64,000 bases of DNA from Solen grandis. Its lineage: Eukaryota; Mollusca; Bivalvia; Adapedonta; Solenidae. The translations under genes and the position numbers were made by a program. This document shows positions 33,962 to 44,054 of the stretch, one piece after another. How positions within the stretch are numbered: position 1 is the first letter of the stretch; each line of letters opens with the position of its first letter. Location of the stretch: contig CM037777.1 of NCBI GenBank assembly GCA_021229015.1, positions 69,850,840-69,914,839 of the forward strand, in the 5' to 3' direction. The notes beneath the pieces were generated by a model. The model searched no databases, was not told the DNA's origin, and saw only the letters and a list, made by a program, of their open reading frames with translations.

Positions 33962-34371
33962 ATGATAACACAGCTCACGTAATGATAATGAACTCCTACT
34001 TCGATTTTGTATATGCAGAGGCTTTATATAAATGTCTTGGTGATGTTATTAAACAACAATGTTATGGGTGTGAGGTAGACCACCCATCACAAGTTCAACA
34101 TTCGTGCATCATGTACGATACTCAAGAACATATCGAGATGTACTTTGATTTGTTGGTCAGTGCAGTTAATGAAGATATGATTCTCCTATCTTGGAGTGAG
34201 ATTATAGATTGTCTCAACATATGTCCTGAACTACTGGCATTACAGAAACTGAAAATATATGATAAAGACTGGTTAGGTGCAATGAAAACTGATCAGTGGC
34301 AAACAAAAATGAAGAAGATGGTGCTGACTATTGCATATCTAGAAAATAGATTGTTCTATAGCGCCAAATAA
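33958..34371 (+). CDS. conserved element protein with CxxC-HxxC motif
   Basis: 137 residues. It has a helical N-terminus (SYFDFVYAEALYKCLGDVI), then QQCYGCEVDHPSQVQHSC (about residues 34-51), which looks like a small metal-binding Cys/His cluster. Leucine-rich helices follow to the end. I recognise the C-x2-C...DHPSQ...H-x-C pattern as recurring in Polinton/adintovirus-related loci, but no function is established to my knowledge. Its ATG overlaps the stop of the BIR gene (ATGA), pointing to joint expression with it. An AATAAA overlaps the stop codon region (about 34367). Confidence 0.7.
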   Translation: MNDNTAHVMIMNSYFDFVYAEALYKCLGDVIKQQCYGCEVDHPSQVQHSCIMYDTQEHIEMYFDLLVSAVNEDMILLSWSEIIDCLNICPELLALQKLKIYDKDWLGAMKTDQWQTKMKKMVLTIAYLENRLFYSAK

Positions 34372-34974
34372 AGTAGTTTGTAACATGAATTTGTTATTGT
34401 AAATAATTTATCGATCGAATATGTTATACTTTGTGTGGAAAAGTGTTTGTGTAATAACTATGTTTGTTAGTTATTATGTAATTGATTTCTAATGTTGTAC
34501 ATTTTCATATCTCATGTATTTTTTTACTGATATAAATGTATTTTAATTGTATTTATGGTACACTCTATATATGGTCGTGTAAATAAATATTTAATATATT
34601 GTATATAAGAGTTTGTTGTGTTATTACTATTAAATAATTGTCAAAAGTATGGAAAATATATCAAAATTGAATAACTAGAAAAGTTGAGATGGTTTTAATA
34701 GGTTAGTGTGGTATCCTCAGTGACCACAAACCATGCGAATCAATTTTAATCCTTATCTCAGCACGGCTCAGTACACCACAGTGTAAACAATCCACCATAT
34801 GTGATCAGTAAACCATAACTCATACTTGTGTACATCCCAGATACTCTTTAACATCTGTTATGGAGTGTAAACTATTATTAGCAGAGAAGGTAACCTTATA
34901 CAGCGTACACTAACAGATAATACAAATTCAAAGATCAAAATAAAATAGGTTGTACTTTAACCTTCATTTTAGTT
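34372..34974. other. intergenic spacer between early-looking and integrase genes
   Basis: AT-rich, with multiple AATAAA/ATTAAA-like signals (for example aaataaat near 34580), suiting 3' ends and a new promoter. No coding frame. A TTCATTTTAG acceptor-like sequence sits just before the integrase ATG. Confidence 0.5.
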
Positions 34975-36074
34975 ATGGATAAGCATGAGAAAGAGTCTAT
35001 TCTACAGAAATATTACTATAATACAAATAACCCTGGTGCATTTACGGGTCCTCAAAAGCTTTACAGAATTTTGGAGAAAAAATATCCCAGAGTATTTACA
35101 CTGCATTTTATCAAGAAATGGTTAAAAAATCAAGACAACTATTCTCTATCAAGAGAACCACGACACACATTTAAAACGGCAAGAGTTCTGGTATCATTTA
35201 TTGATGAACAGTTTGGTGCTGATTTAACTTCAGTGGAAAACCTGAAGAAATATAATGGTGGTGTGCGATTTTGTTGTTTGTGATTGACATATTTAGTCGT
35301 TACCTATGGGTAAAACCGTTGCATGACAAAACAGCCACATCTATTTTACAATCTATGAAAAAAATATTTGCTGAAAGAAAGCCTTTAAAACTGAGGACGG
35401 ATAAAGGTTCAGAATTCAATAACCGGTTTTTGAAGAAATATTTGAAAGACAACAATGTGTATTATTTTACTACGCAGAATATTCCTAAAGCGAATTATGT
35501 TGAACGTGTACAGAAAACAATGAAAGTCATGTTGTATAGATGGATGAGATACAAGAGATCGTATCGATATATTGATGATCTACAAAGTATAGTAGACAAT
35601 TATAATGCATCGCCGCATAGGAGTTTAAACAACACAGCACCGAAAGATGTTAACAAACAAAATGAGGCTGATTTATTTTATTACATGTATCTAAGATCCC
35701 CGAAAAAAATCCAAAGAAAAGTACCATTTCAATTAAAGAAAGGAGATCTGGTTCATATTTCTCATATAAAACATCCCTTTCAAAGATCCTATCATGAACA
35801 ATTTACTAGAGAAGTATTCAAAATAAATCATAGACAATATAAAGATGGAATTCCCATGTATGCGTTGAAAGACTTAAACAACGAGGTGATTTCTGGATTA
35901 TTTTATAATACAGAGCTACAAAAAGTAGAAAAAGACGAAAACAGTTTATAGTTTATTGATAAAATTTTAAGGAAAAGAAAACGTGCTGGAAAACTGGAGT
36001 ATTTCGTATCGTGGGATGGTTTCCCATCCTCATTCAATTCCTGGGTTTCAAGCGAAGAAGTCAAAGAAACATGA
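34975..36074 (+). pseudogene. Polinton DDE integrase with C-terminal chromodomain, broken
   Basis: The N-terminal helical region (LYRILEKKYPRVFTLHFIKKW) is followed by the retroviral-type core. The first catalytic Asp is in QFGADL (residue ~83), the second in RTDKGSEF, and the Glu in NYVER. Linker and NYNASPHRSLNN follow, then an SH3-like C-terminal part (KKGDLVHISHIK). A one-base frame change lies at about 35262-35275, between the first Asp and the FVIDIFSRY strand. An in-frame TAG at 35949-35951 separates a chromodomain (LEYFVSWDGFPSSFNSW, about 35990-36045). The enzyme inserts the element into host DNA and produces the 6-bp duplication; the chromodomain normally targets chromatin. The final TGA overlaps the next ATG (ATGA). 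Confidence 0.93.
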
Positions 36075-36466
36075 TAGTGTATATAAAGAGTGACGAAAGT
36101 AATGACTATTTTCCCAACAATAAACCCTGGCATTTTAAAGTACATTTAAAATCACCACTGATATTTGAAGGAAAATGGAAAGTGGCATTGATAGAATTTC
36201 AAGCCTCAGTTTCAAAAGCACGAAACAGTTCGAGCCAAACTATATTCATATTTTCAAATATTTGTGGTGAAAGTATTGTGGAAGGAAAGAAAGTTCCAGT
36301 TTTACGACGTTTAACACAAACTAAAAGTAATCGCTGGGACTCCAGTTTTGATACACCCTTATATTTACCGTTGAAAGAAAAAGAGCTAGTAGAATTCGAA
36401 ATCTATATAAAGGATATGAAAGATCAAAATGCCTCATTCTTACAAGAACCTATGTTGCTGACATAA
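36071..36466 (+). CDS. minor capsid (penton, single jelly-roll) protein
   Basis: 131 residues from ATG 36071, chosen because it overlaps the preceding TGA. An upstream in-frame extension to 36011 would run back into the chromodomain codons. Blocks WHFKVHLKSPLIFEGKWKVA, ESIVEGKKVPVLRRL and LPLKEKELVEFEIYIKDM are those I associate with Polinton minor capsid proteins. They correspond to early strands of a jelly roll, a central conserved turn, and the strand near the C-terminus. By family it forms the pentameric vertex of the icosahedral shell. The frame is intact. It is somewhat short, so the ends may differ from relatives. Confidence 0.82.
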   Translation: MIVYIKSDESNDYFPNNKPWHFKVHLKSPLIFEGKWKVALIEFQASVSKARNSSSQTIFIFSNICGESIVEGKKVPVLRRLTQTKSNRWDSSFDTPLYLPLKEKELVEFEIYIKDMKDQNASFLQEPMLLT

Positions 36467-36483
36467 CAGTTTGTAAGACAAAC

Positions 36484-36897
36484 ATGAATTTTGCGTTGTA
36501 TGTACCTGACCCTAAAAAATGGGTGAAATATTTTGAGAAAAAACCATCAGATACTTTGAAAATGAATAATTCCACCATAAAGCTAAGTTCACCAGTTCAA
36601 AGTGTGGTGGATAGAGCGAAATCGGAGATAGAACGTATAAATACAGATGCACCATCTACTTCAATCATTACGACATCAGCTACCAACAAGTACAGATCGA
36701 AACGGGCTAGTAAACCTAAACGTGTACAGACAACTAAACAGAGACAGAGGAAAGATAGAACGAAACAAAAGAAAAAAGGTGGAAAAACTGGACAAAAAGC
36801 AAAGACAAAACCCTCAAAAATTGTGAAAAAAGCTAAAAGAATCACTCCTAATAAAATCACAAGTAAAAGGAACCACCTGAAAGATATATTTGGGTAA
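36484..36897 (+). CDS. basic core-like (PX/pVII-like) virion protein
   Basis: 137 residues. The N-terminus is MNFALYVPDPKKWVKYFEKK, a Trp-containing amphipathic segment. Residues ~75-137 are strongly Lys/Arg-rich (SKRASKPKRVQTTKQRQRKD and following), with a C-terminal NHLKDIFG. It lies between the two capsid genes, 17 nt after the first and 2 nt before the second. Composition and location fit the small basic DNA-condensing or capsid-cementing proteins of adenovirus-like and Polinton-like elements. Assignment to a particular adenoviral counterpart is inference. Confidence 0.7.
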   Translation: MNFALYVPDPKKWVKYFEKKPSDTLKMNNSTIKLSSPVQSVVDRAKSEIERINTDAPSTSIITTSATNKYRSKRASKPKRVQTTKQRQRKDRTKQKKKGGKTGQKAKTKPSKIVKKAKRITPNKITSKRNHLKDIFG

Positions 36898-36899
36898 AT

Positions 36900-38201
36900 A
36901 TGTCAGTGTTAAACAATGAAGCTTTTCATGAGGGAATTCCTATAGGTTTACAGTTATTCGACCTCCCACCAACACAAGTAGCTGTAAACAATGTCACATA
37001 CCAAGAAATTCGACCATCATCTCAAGTAACAGATGGAAGCCCAATCGAATTTAGAATAAACTCTAGCAATTTAATCGAATACATCGATTTGAAGGGGTCT
37101 CAACTTTATGTGAGATTAAAAGTGGTGAAAGCAGATGGGAAACCTCTTGAAGCAAATGAAAAAACTGGTCCTGTTAACCTGTTTCTACAGTCTTTGTTTT
37201 CGTCTTCAGAGGTTACTTTACAAAACAAAACGTCAGTGACATGTAACAACAACCCTTACACGGCTATGATCAAAACATTGATGAATTTAGATCCTTCCAC
37301 TACATCAACACAAACCAATACACAGGTATTTTACCCAGATGATCACGATCATCCAGAGGACCCCGACCCTGCAGGTGCAAACAACGGACTGACAGTGAGA
37401 TCTCAATTCATAGCAAAGTCAAAAATATTGGATTTGCAAGGACCGTTATTTCATGACTTTTTCCAAATACCACGTTACATATTAAACCAAGTGGATGTAA
37501 AACTTAAATTGTATAGATCATCGCCAGCTTTCTGCCTTCTCTCGGGGGAAGCAACACCTACTTACAAGATTGACATTCTTGATGTCATGTTACTCGCAAG
37601 AAAAGTGTCTGTTAGTCCTTCAGTGCTTTATGCCCATAATGAAATGTTACAACATACAAACGCGAAATATTTTTATCCTAAATCAGAAACACGCATACAG
37701 AGTATTCCCTCTGGTAGTACAACATTCCACTGGGATAACCTATATCAGGGACAAAAACCTGATAAAGTTGTGGTTGGGTTTGTGAAGTCAACCAGTACAT
37801 CTGGCAATTATGAATCAAATCCATTCGACTTTTTTAACTGTAATATTACATCTATATGTTTGTATGCAGATGGTATACCTGTAATGGGTAATCCGTTAAA
37901 GTTAGACTTTAACGAAGGTACAAGCATTGTTAGAGCATACACCAATCTGTTTGTTTTAGCAAACAAATGGAACCAAAACGAGGGTATCAGTATTACCAGA
38001 GAACAATTTATTAGAGGATCAACTCTGTTTGCCTTCGACTTAAACCCATATTTTAACGAATTTATTCCGTTGATTCAAACAGGGAATGTTAAACTAGAAG
38101 TTCAATTTGGAACAGCATTAAGCGAAACAATAGCTTGCATTGTGTATAGTGAATCATTTGGTTATTTTGAAATAACCAAAGACAGAGATATTATTATGTA
38201 A
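36900..38201 (+). CDS. major capsid protein (double jelly-roll, hexon-like)
   Basis: 433 residues, no break. N-terminal blocks are LIEYIDLKGSQLYVRLKV (about 58-75) and PVNLFLQSLFSSSEVTLQNK (about 91-110). The central part runs from FFQIPRYILNQVDVKLKLYR. C-terminal blocks are NPFDFFNCNITSICLYADG, SIVRAYTNLFV and STLFAFDLNPYFNE (about 376). These match the Polinton/adintovirus hexon family, often labelled F54H12.2-like in animal genomes. The protein would form trimeric capsomers with two jelly rolls per chain. The order mCP - basic protein - MCP with a 2-nt gap suggests a single late transcript. Intactness, in contrast to the polymerase, is notable. Confidence 0.95.
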   Translation: MSVLNNEAFHEGIPIGLQLFDLPPTQVAVNNVTYQEIRPSSQVTDGSPIEFRINSSNLIEYIDLKGSQLYVRLKVVKADGKPLEANEKTGPVNLFLQSLFSSSEVTLQNKTSVTCNNNPYTAMIKTLMNLDPSTTSTQTNTQVFYPDDHDHPEDPDPAGANNGLTVRSQFIAKSKILDLQGPLFHDFFQIPRYILNQVDVKLKLYRSSPAFCLLSGEATPTYKIDILDVMLLARKVSVSPSVLYAHNEMLQHTNAKYFYPKSETRIQSIPSGSTTFHWDNLYQGQKPDKVVVGFVKSTSTSGNYESNPFDFFNCNITSICLYADGIPVMGNPLKLDFNEGTSIVRAYTNLFVLANKWNQNEGISITREQFIRGSTLFAFDLNPYFNEFIPLIQTGNVKLEVQFGTALSETIACIVYSESFGYFEITKDRDIIM

Positions 38202-38393
38202 TCGTTTTATCATAATGAGTAACTGTATGATAAATGTTGTTTTGTTTGTGTAATTATCATTGTATTCTATGTTATACCTTAATTCAAAATAAAATCTTAA
38301 AACAAAGAGTGTTTGTATTAATTTACTTACCAATTTATACCCCCACAAAACACACCCCAACCTCATTATGTACATAAGCGTCTTCCTGAAAAC
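38202..38393. other. short spacer with poly(A) signal
   Basis: AATAAAAT near 38287 follows the capsid stop by about 85 nt, so a transcript probably ends here. The rest carries C-rich and promoter-like sequence before the ATPase ATG. Confidence 0.45.
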
Positions 38394-39043
38394 ATGGAGG
38401 TTTTAAAATTTATTTCACCAGCTATTTGTATAGTAGCGGGAGTTCATCCTCGGGGAAATCAACATTAGTTTTTGAGATTTTAAAACATAGTCATGAAATG
38501 TTTACGGAACCTCCTGTGCAAATTATTTACGCATATGGTGTATGGCAAGCAAAATTTGCAGAAATGCAGAACACTATTTCAAATATTGAGTTCTTTGATG
38601 GATTACCAACAAAAGAAAATCTAGAATCATGGTCATTGGATGGAAAACATCGAGTTTTGGTATTAGATGATCTTATGAGTGTGGCAGAAAAGGACAAAAC
38701 AACACTTGATATCTTCACGAAACATAGTCACCACATGAATTTTTCAGTGTTTTTTATTGTACAGAACTTATTTTCTGGTGGAAAATACTTTAGGTGTATT
38801 TCACTACAATCTCACTATTTTATTTTATTCAAAAACAGACGAGATGAACAACAAATAAACGTATTTGCTAGACAGTTGTTCCCTTCCAACACACACTATT
38901 TCATGGATGCTTATAAAAAGGCAACACAAGACAAGTATGCATACATCTTGATTAATATTAGTCCACACAGCAACCCTGAGTATTCATTACGAAGTCACAT
39001 TTTGCCGGGACAAGTTGTCAGCATATTTATTCCTAAAAAATGA
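38394..39043 (+). pseudogene. DNA-packaging ATPase (FtsK/HerA, A32-like), 5' frame break
   Basis: The natural ATG is probably 38394 (MEVLKFISPAICIVAG). The frame then changes just before the Walker A motif SSSSGKST (38438-38461), and the rest is open to 39043. Walker B is HRVLVLDDLM (about 38645-38675). Downstream blocks IVQNLFSGGKY and LQSHYFILFKNRRDEQQI are characteristic of the Polinton packaging ATPases. By family it drives genome packaging into the capsid. As assembled, no ATG precedes Walker A in the main frame, so the gene is broken by a single-base change. The stop overlaps the next ATG (ATGA). Confidence 0.9.
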
Positions 39044-39347
39044 ATGCGGTTGTCAAGAAAGAAAAGGATTTCATTTTACTTTTACTCGCCACAACAAAAA
39101 AAAACAACTCGCATTAGTAAAGACTATGACAAAACCACAACTTCAAGTCCTTGTGCAGATTGTATACAACGTCATTCATGGGTATCGATCTTTACCTGAG
39201 GAGGATAAAAAGAAGTTACAACGTTATAGATCTGTCATTCGATCATTTATCGCTAAGAGTGTGTCAACAAAAAGAAGAAAGGAACTCCTTACAAAATATT
39301 TGAAATATTTTTTACTATTAATTAAAGCTGTGATAAAAGAATTATAA
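39040..39347 (+). pseudogene. small conserved basic/hydrophobic element protein
   Basis: It opens with MNAVVKKEKDFILLLLATT at ATG 39040, overlapping the ATPase stop. The frame changes in a run of nine A (39096-39104) and continues with KPQLQVLVQIVYNVIHGYRS, EEDKKKLQRYRSVIRSFI and a hydrophobic tail KYFLLLIKAVIKEL. A basic helical middle and hydrophobic C-terminus next to the ATPase match a small Polinton protein family, sometimes compared to adenovirus pVI-type membrane-active proteins. That comparison is tentative. The ending TAA overlaps the next ATG (TAATG). The homopolymer break could be a sequencing error. Confidence 0.65.
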
Positions 39348-39853
39348 TGGCAGAAGAAATGACATTAGTATCTAAACGAAAGTATGAACAGATTTTGGAG
39401 GAATTGAAGCAATTGAAAACTGAACAGATATCAACCGAAAAACCCCCAGAAAGCAACCAAATACACGCAGAAAACATTGAAAGAAATAAAGAAATAATTG
39501 AAAAGCCACATATATTTTTAGAGAAAAGTTTTAACCAATTATTTCAAGATGAAATATCTAAAGCAAACCCTTCCCCACAAGAACATTCACTGTTAAAACA
39601 AGTTGTAAAGGTTAAGCGGTCAGGTCAACCACCGTCACACCTAACTGATAAGAAGCGGGAATCACAAGGTCAACCCACAAAACGATTCGCGCGAAAACTT
39701 CAGGGACAGAACATCACACCTGCCACACTAAAAACAGTTCAAGGTCGACTTAAAAAGGTTAGACCAAGCAATCAAGGTGATGTCAAACGTCTCCTAGGTC
39801 GAAAAAGACAAAGACAAACCAATCAATCAAAATGGGTCAACTATTTAGTATAA
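39347..39853 (+). CDS. coiled-coil/basic element protein
   Basis: 168 residues from the ATG in the TAATG overlap. An N-terminal amphipathic coiled coil (LVSKRKYEQILEELKQLKTE) is followed by a disordered Glu/Lys/Pro-rich middle and a basic C-terminus (RFARKLQ, RLLGRKRQRQTNQSKWVNYLV). The conserved 'LVSKRKYEQIL' opening and the position behind the ATPase suit a minor virion protein of Polintons. Function is not established. Intact. Confidence 0.65.
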   Translation: MAEEMTLVSKRKYEQILEELKQLKTEQISTEKPPESNQIHAENIERNKEIIEKPHIFLEKSFNQLFQDEISKANPSPQEHSLLKQVVKVKRSGQPPSHLTDKKRESQGQPTKRFARKLQGQNITPATLKTVQGRLKKVRPSNQGDVKRLLGRKRQRQTNQSKWVNYLV

Positions 39854-39908
39854 ATGGTTGCCTTAGAAGATTAAACTTAATTTTTTCCGTAAACATCACG
39901 TAGGTAAA

Positions 39909-42900
39909 ATGGCAAATTCACCAGCCTGGAGTAGTGCTGATGAAAATGAAATGATGGATATTGCAGATCAAACAGAAAATAATCTCCAACAAAATTTAGA
40001 CTTTTGTACTGAAGATGAGGAAAAAATGATGAGATGGGCAGATTGTGTAGCAAAAAGAAAATACAAATGTAAATTGTGTAACAAACTGTTTCAACACAAA
40101 AATACACTTGAACCGTCATGAACTTTCACATACATATTTTGTAAAGTGTTACATCTGTGGTCAAAAATTTAGAAGAAAAGATTTCTTAAATAGACATTTA
40201 AAAATGTACATGGTGTAAATCCTCGTACATTTCAATGTAATCATTGTCCGCTTGAGTTTGACACTTATGAAGACTTGTACAACCACGTGGTTTCTACACA
40301 CCCTCTAAACAAATCAGTAAACAATCAGTCAACATCAACTTCAGGAACACAACCACATGATGAAAATCGAAAATCACCATTACCTGGTGAAAATCGAAAA
40401 TCATCTATAACCAATGCATTGAATAACAGTGTCGAAATTGCCACCATAGAGCCACAAGGATCTGAAGAAAACGATTTACTTGGATTCTTAGCCAACACCC
40501 GTCTACTTATTCAAGAATACTTGTTATCAATGGTATCTCAACAACCTATCAAGTGGTATTTAACTGTGCAAATAGAGTTGGAACGCTTTAACGCTGATGG
40601 AGATAATACTGTGTCAACACCTCACTTTAGAAGTCGAACATACATATTGTTAAACCTGGACACTTACAACGAGCACGACCTGAATGAAGCGCTACAGAAA
40701 ATACTCAAAATTTTAGAGGAATTTATGCGTAATGGATCTGGTTGGGTGTTAAAAAAGGTGTTACATCTTGAAATTCACACTGTTAAATATACACCGTTGA
40801 AAGCCAGTAGCTATATTCCGTTACCTAAAACATTACAAAACAACAATTCTATCCTGAATATTAAAAATGAAGATCAGAAGTGTTTTCAATGGAGTGTTTT
40901 GGCTGCTTTAGTAAATCAACAAATGCTAATGATTATATGCAATATGAGCACGAACTCAATATGAAAGACATTCTATCACCCGTGTCTATTTCTAAAATGG
41001 ACAAATTTGAACAACAGAACCCACATATTTCAGTAAACGTTTTTGGGTTTGAAGACAAAGAAATATTTCCTATGAAAATAACAAAACAAAAGGGAAGGTT
41101 TTATCATGTGAACTTGTTGTTTTTACAAGCTGGTGACAAAACACATTATTGTTTGATACAGAATTTGAACAAGTTTCTTTACAGAACGAAGTCATCACAT
41201 CGGCCAAACTTTTATTACCCCTACTGTTTACATGGGTTTGTACGACAGGAATTGTTGGATAATCATGTGGGTTATTGTTTCTACCAAGGTGGAATTACCG
41301 CAACCTGGTGACAATATCTTGCAATTCAAGGATTATGAAAAATCATTACGCATACCATTCATTATCTATGCAGATTTCGAGTGTTTAAATACACCACTAC
41401 ATGATAAAAATCATGTAGCAAAACAAACACCATGTGCATTTGCTTATAAAGTAGTGTGTGAAGATTCACAGTATACCAAACCTATGGTGTCTTATGTTGG
41501 TCAAGATGCTAGTCAACAATTTTTACATTGTATGATTGAAGAACAAGAACACATCAAATCTACTTTAGAAACTATACAACCTATGAATTTAACGCAAGAA
41601 GAGCAAACAGAATTTGAAAATACAAACAAGTGTTGCATTTGTGACAAAGTGCTTTCCATCTACGATAAACAATATGGGAGAGTTGTACGACACCATAATC
41701 ATCTCACAGGGAAATTCATCGGTGCTGCACACAATGTATGCAATGTCAATTGTAAACAAGCGGATTTTATTCCTGTTGTGTTTCATAATTTACGGGGGTA
41801 TGATTCCCACCTGATCATGCAGTCTGTGGGACTTTTCAAAGACAGAAACATTAAAGTGATAGCAAATAACATGGAGAAATACATTTCATTCTCACTCGGA
41901 TCTTTAAATTTATTGATTCTCTCCAGTTTATGAATTCAAGCTTAGACAAATTAGTAGAAAATATTAAGTTAGGTGGTAACCAATGTTTCAAAATGTTTTA
42001 TGAAGACTTTCCCAACAAAGCACATGCAGATTTATTATTGAGAAAAGGTGTGTTTCCCTATCAGTATATGGATTCTATGGAAAGGCTAATAGAAACACAT
42101 CTACCACCACGTGATGCATTCTATTCAGACTTGACCAAACAAACAATATCTGAAAAAGATTATGAACACGCATGTAATGTATTCAACTCTCTACACATGA
42201 ACACTCTGGAGGATTATATGGTGACATATGTTAAGACAGATGTGAGTTTACTAGCATGTGTGTTTGAAGAGTTTAGAAATGTGTGTCTCTTCAAATACAA
42301 TTTAGACCCTGCTCATTATTATGGAGCGCCCGGATTAAGTTGGAGTGCATGCTTGAAAATGACTCGTATGAAATTGGAGCTATTGACTGATATTGATATG
42401 GTGTTGTTTATTGAAAAAGGTGTGCGTGGAGGTGTGTCGCAAGTGTCCAATCGACTGAAAACCGGCAATAACCCTTATTTGAAAGATTATGACTGTTCAA
42501 AACCTACATCCTACCTCTGTTATGAGGATGCCAACAATTTGTACGGATGGGCTATGAGTCAATATCTCCCACATTCTGATTTCAAATGGCTTAGTGAACA
42601 AGAAATCAGATAACTAAATATCCCCACAGTAGAAGAAAACAGCGATATTGGGTATATCTTAGAAGCATCATTAGAATATCCATCATCTCTACATGATTTT
42701 ACCAACGATTATCCTCTCTGTCCAGAAAAAAGACATGTAGATGATGATGAAATATCTCCACATTCTAAAACGTTGTGGAAACAACTACATGGGACAGAAG
42801 ACAAACAAGGTTTTCATCCCACTCGATCAAAAGTAGAGAAATTGATGTTGACATTGAATGATAAAAACAATTATGTTGTACATTATCGCACACTCCAGCT

Positions 42901-44054
42901 CTACCTGCAACTAGGTATGAGAATCAAACATATCCACAGGGTACTACAGTTTCGACAAGAACCATACCTTAAATCCTACATTGATTTCAACACTGAATGT
43001 CGGAAAGTGGCCCAAACAGGATTTGAAAAAGATTTCTACAAACTGATGAATAATGCTATTTTCGGTAATTATGTTTTATCTTTTCTTTTTTTTGTGTGTG
43101 TGTGTACAACTATTTTGTGTACAAATATATTATGTAGTATTCTTTCACTTCAAAACGCTAAGCAATTTTGTTACATAGAAATTGTTTATACTTTTTATAC
43201 AAGAACATTCACTCTTACAAGTATTACTTAAAAGTAACAGGAATAATTACTAGTTGCTTCCATTTACTTGTATTGTGTTAATTTCTGTATTTTCAAGGAA
43301 GACGTTGCAAAACTGTCGCAAATATGTGGATATCAAGTTGGCACACACCGAGAAAAAAATGCGAAAATATGCTGCTAGACCCACGTTCCAACGTATGAAA
43401 TTATTCAGCGAAGATCTCGTTGGTGTTGAGTGTAATTATACCAAGGTTAACTTTGTCCACCCTGTTTATTGTGGCATGGTGATACTAGATTTAGCCAAGT
43501 ATCTTATGCACAATTATTATTACAATCATCTAAAACCCAAATATCAAGATAAAATAACATTATTAGCAACTGACACTGATAGCTTTGTAACCCACATTCT
43601 GACTGACGATGTTTATAGAGATATGATGGACAGTATTCACTTGTATGATACATCTAATTACCCAACAAATCATTCACTTTTTACCAATGTGAGGAAAAAA
43701 CAAATTGGTGTTTTTAAAGACGAATTAGGTGGTGTGCCTATGAAGGAATTTGTGGCATTGCGTCCTAAAATGTACAGCTATATTTATGATAAAAACGGTA
43801 TAGAAGTGAATGAAAAACGGTGTAAAGGTATTTCTCGTGCAGTCGTGAAAAAAGAAATAATGCATGAACATTACAAAAAAACACTGTTAAATAGTTCCCA
43901 ATCCAAGCACATCATGTATGGATTACGAAGTGATCACCATATTATGTACTGTGATAAAATAAACAAAACTTCTTTGAGTGCTTTCGATGATAAAAGGTAC
44001 TGGGTGGAAGATGGAATTTCCAGTCTTGCTTATGGACATTACAGAATTCCTTAA
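39909..44054 (+). pseudogene. protein-primed family B DNA polymerase (pPolB), multiply broken
   Basis: The N-terminal part has three C2H2-type fingers (CKLCNKLF ~40070; CYICGQKF ~40150; CNHCPLEF ~40238). The 3'-5' exonuclease shows DFE (Exo I, ~41373), NLRGYD (Exo II, ~41787) and YVKTD (Exo III, ~42239). Embedded between the first two is CCIC...RHHNHLTGKFIGAAHNVC, an endonuclease-VII/HNH-like zinc motif. Polymerase motifs: A DANNLYGWAMS (~42527), B FYKLMNNAIFG (~43030-43064), C TDTDS (~43569). Breaks: frame changes near 40105 and 40205 (mutually compensating), 40910, 41295 and 41915; an in-frame TAA at 42611; and a 233-bp intron-like interruption after motif B. By family it replicates the linear element from a protein primer at the terminal repeats. 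Confidence 0.93.
43065..43297 (+). other. intron-like interruption directly after polymerase motif B
   Basis: The coding sequence stops matching the family at the glycine of motif B (NNAIFG) and resumes with KTLQNCRKYVDIKL near 43299. The interruption is AT-rich, has GTAATT at its left edge and a pyrimidine-rich ...TATTTTCAAG at its right edge, so it looks like a GT-AG intron. Removing it at those borders leaves the frame off by one, so either the borders differ, another indel exists, or it is an insertion. Confidence 0.55.

Noticed and set aside
36597..36860. Minus-strand hydrophobic frame
   Set aside because: Antisense of the Lys-rich core-like gene.
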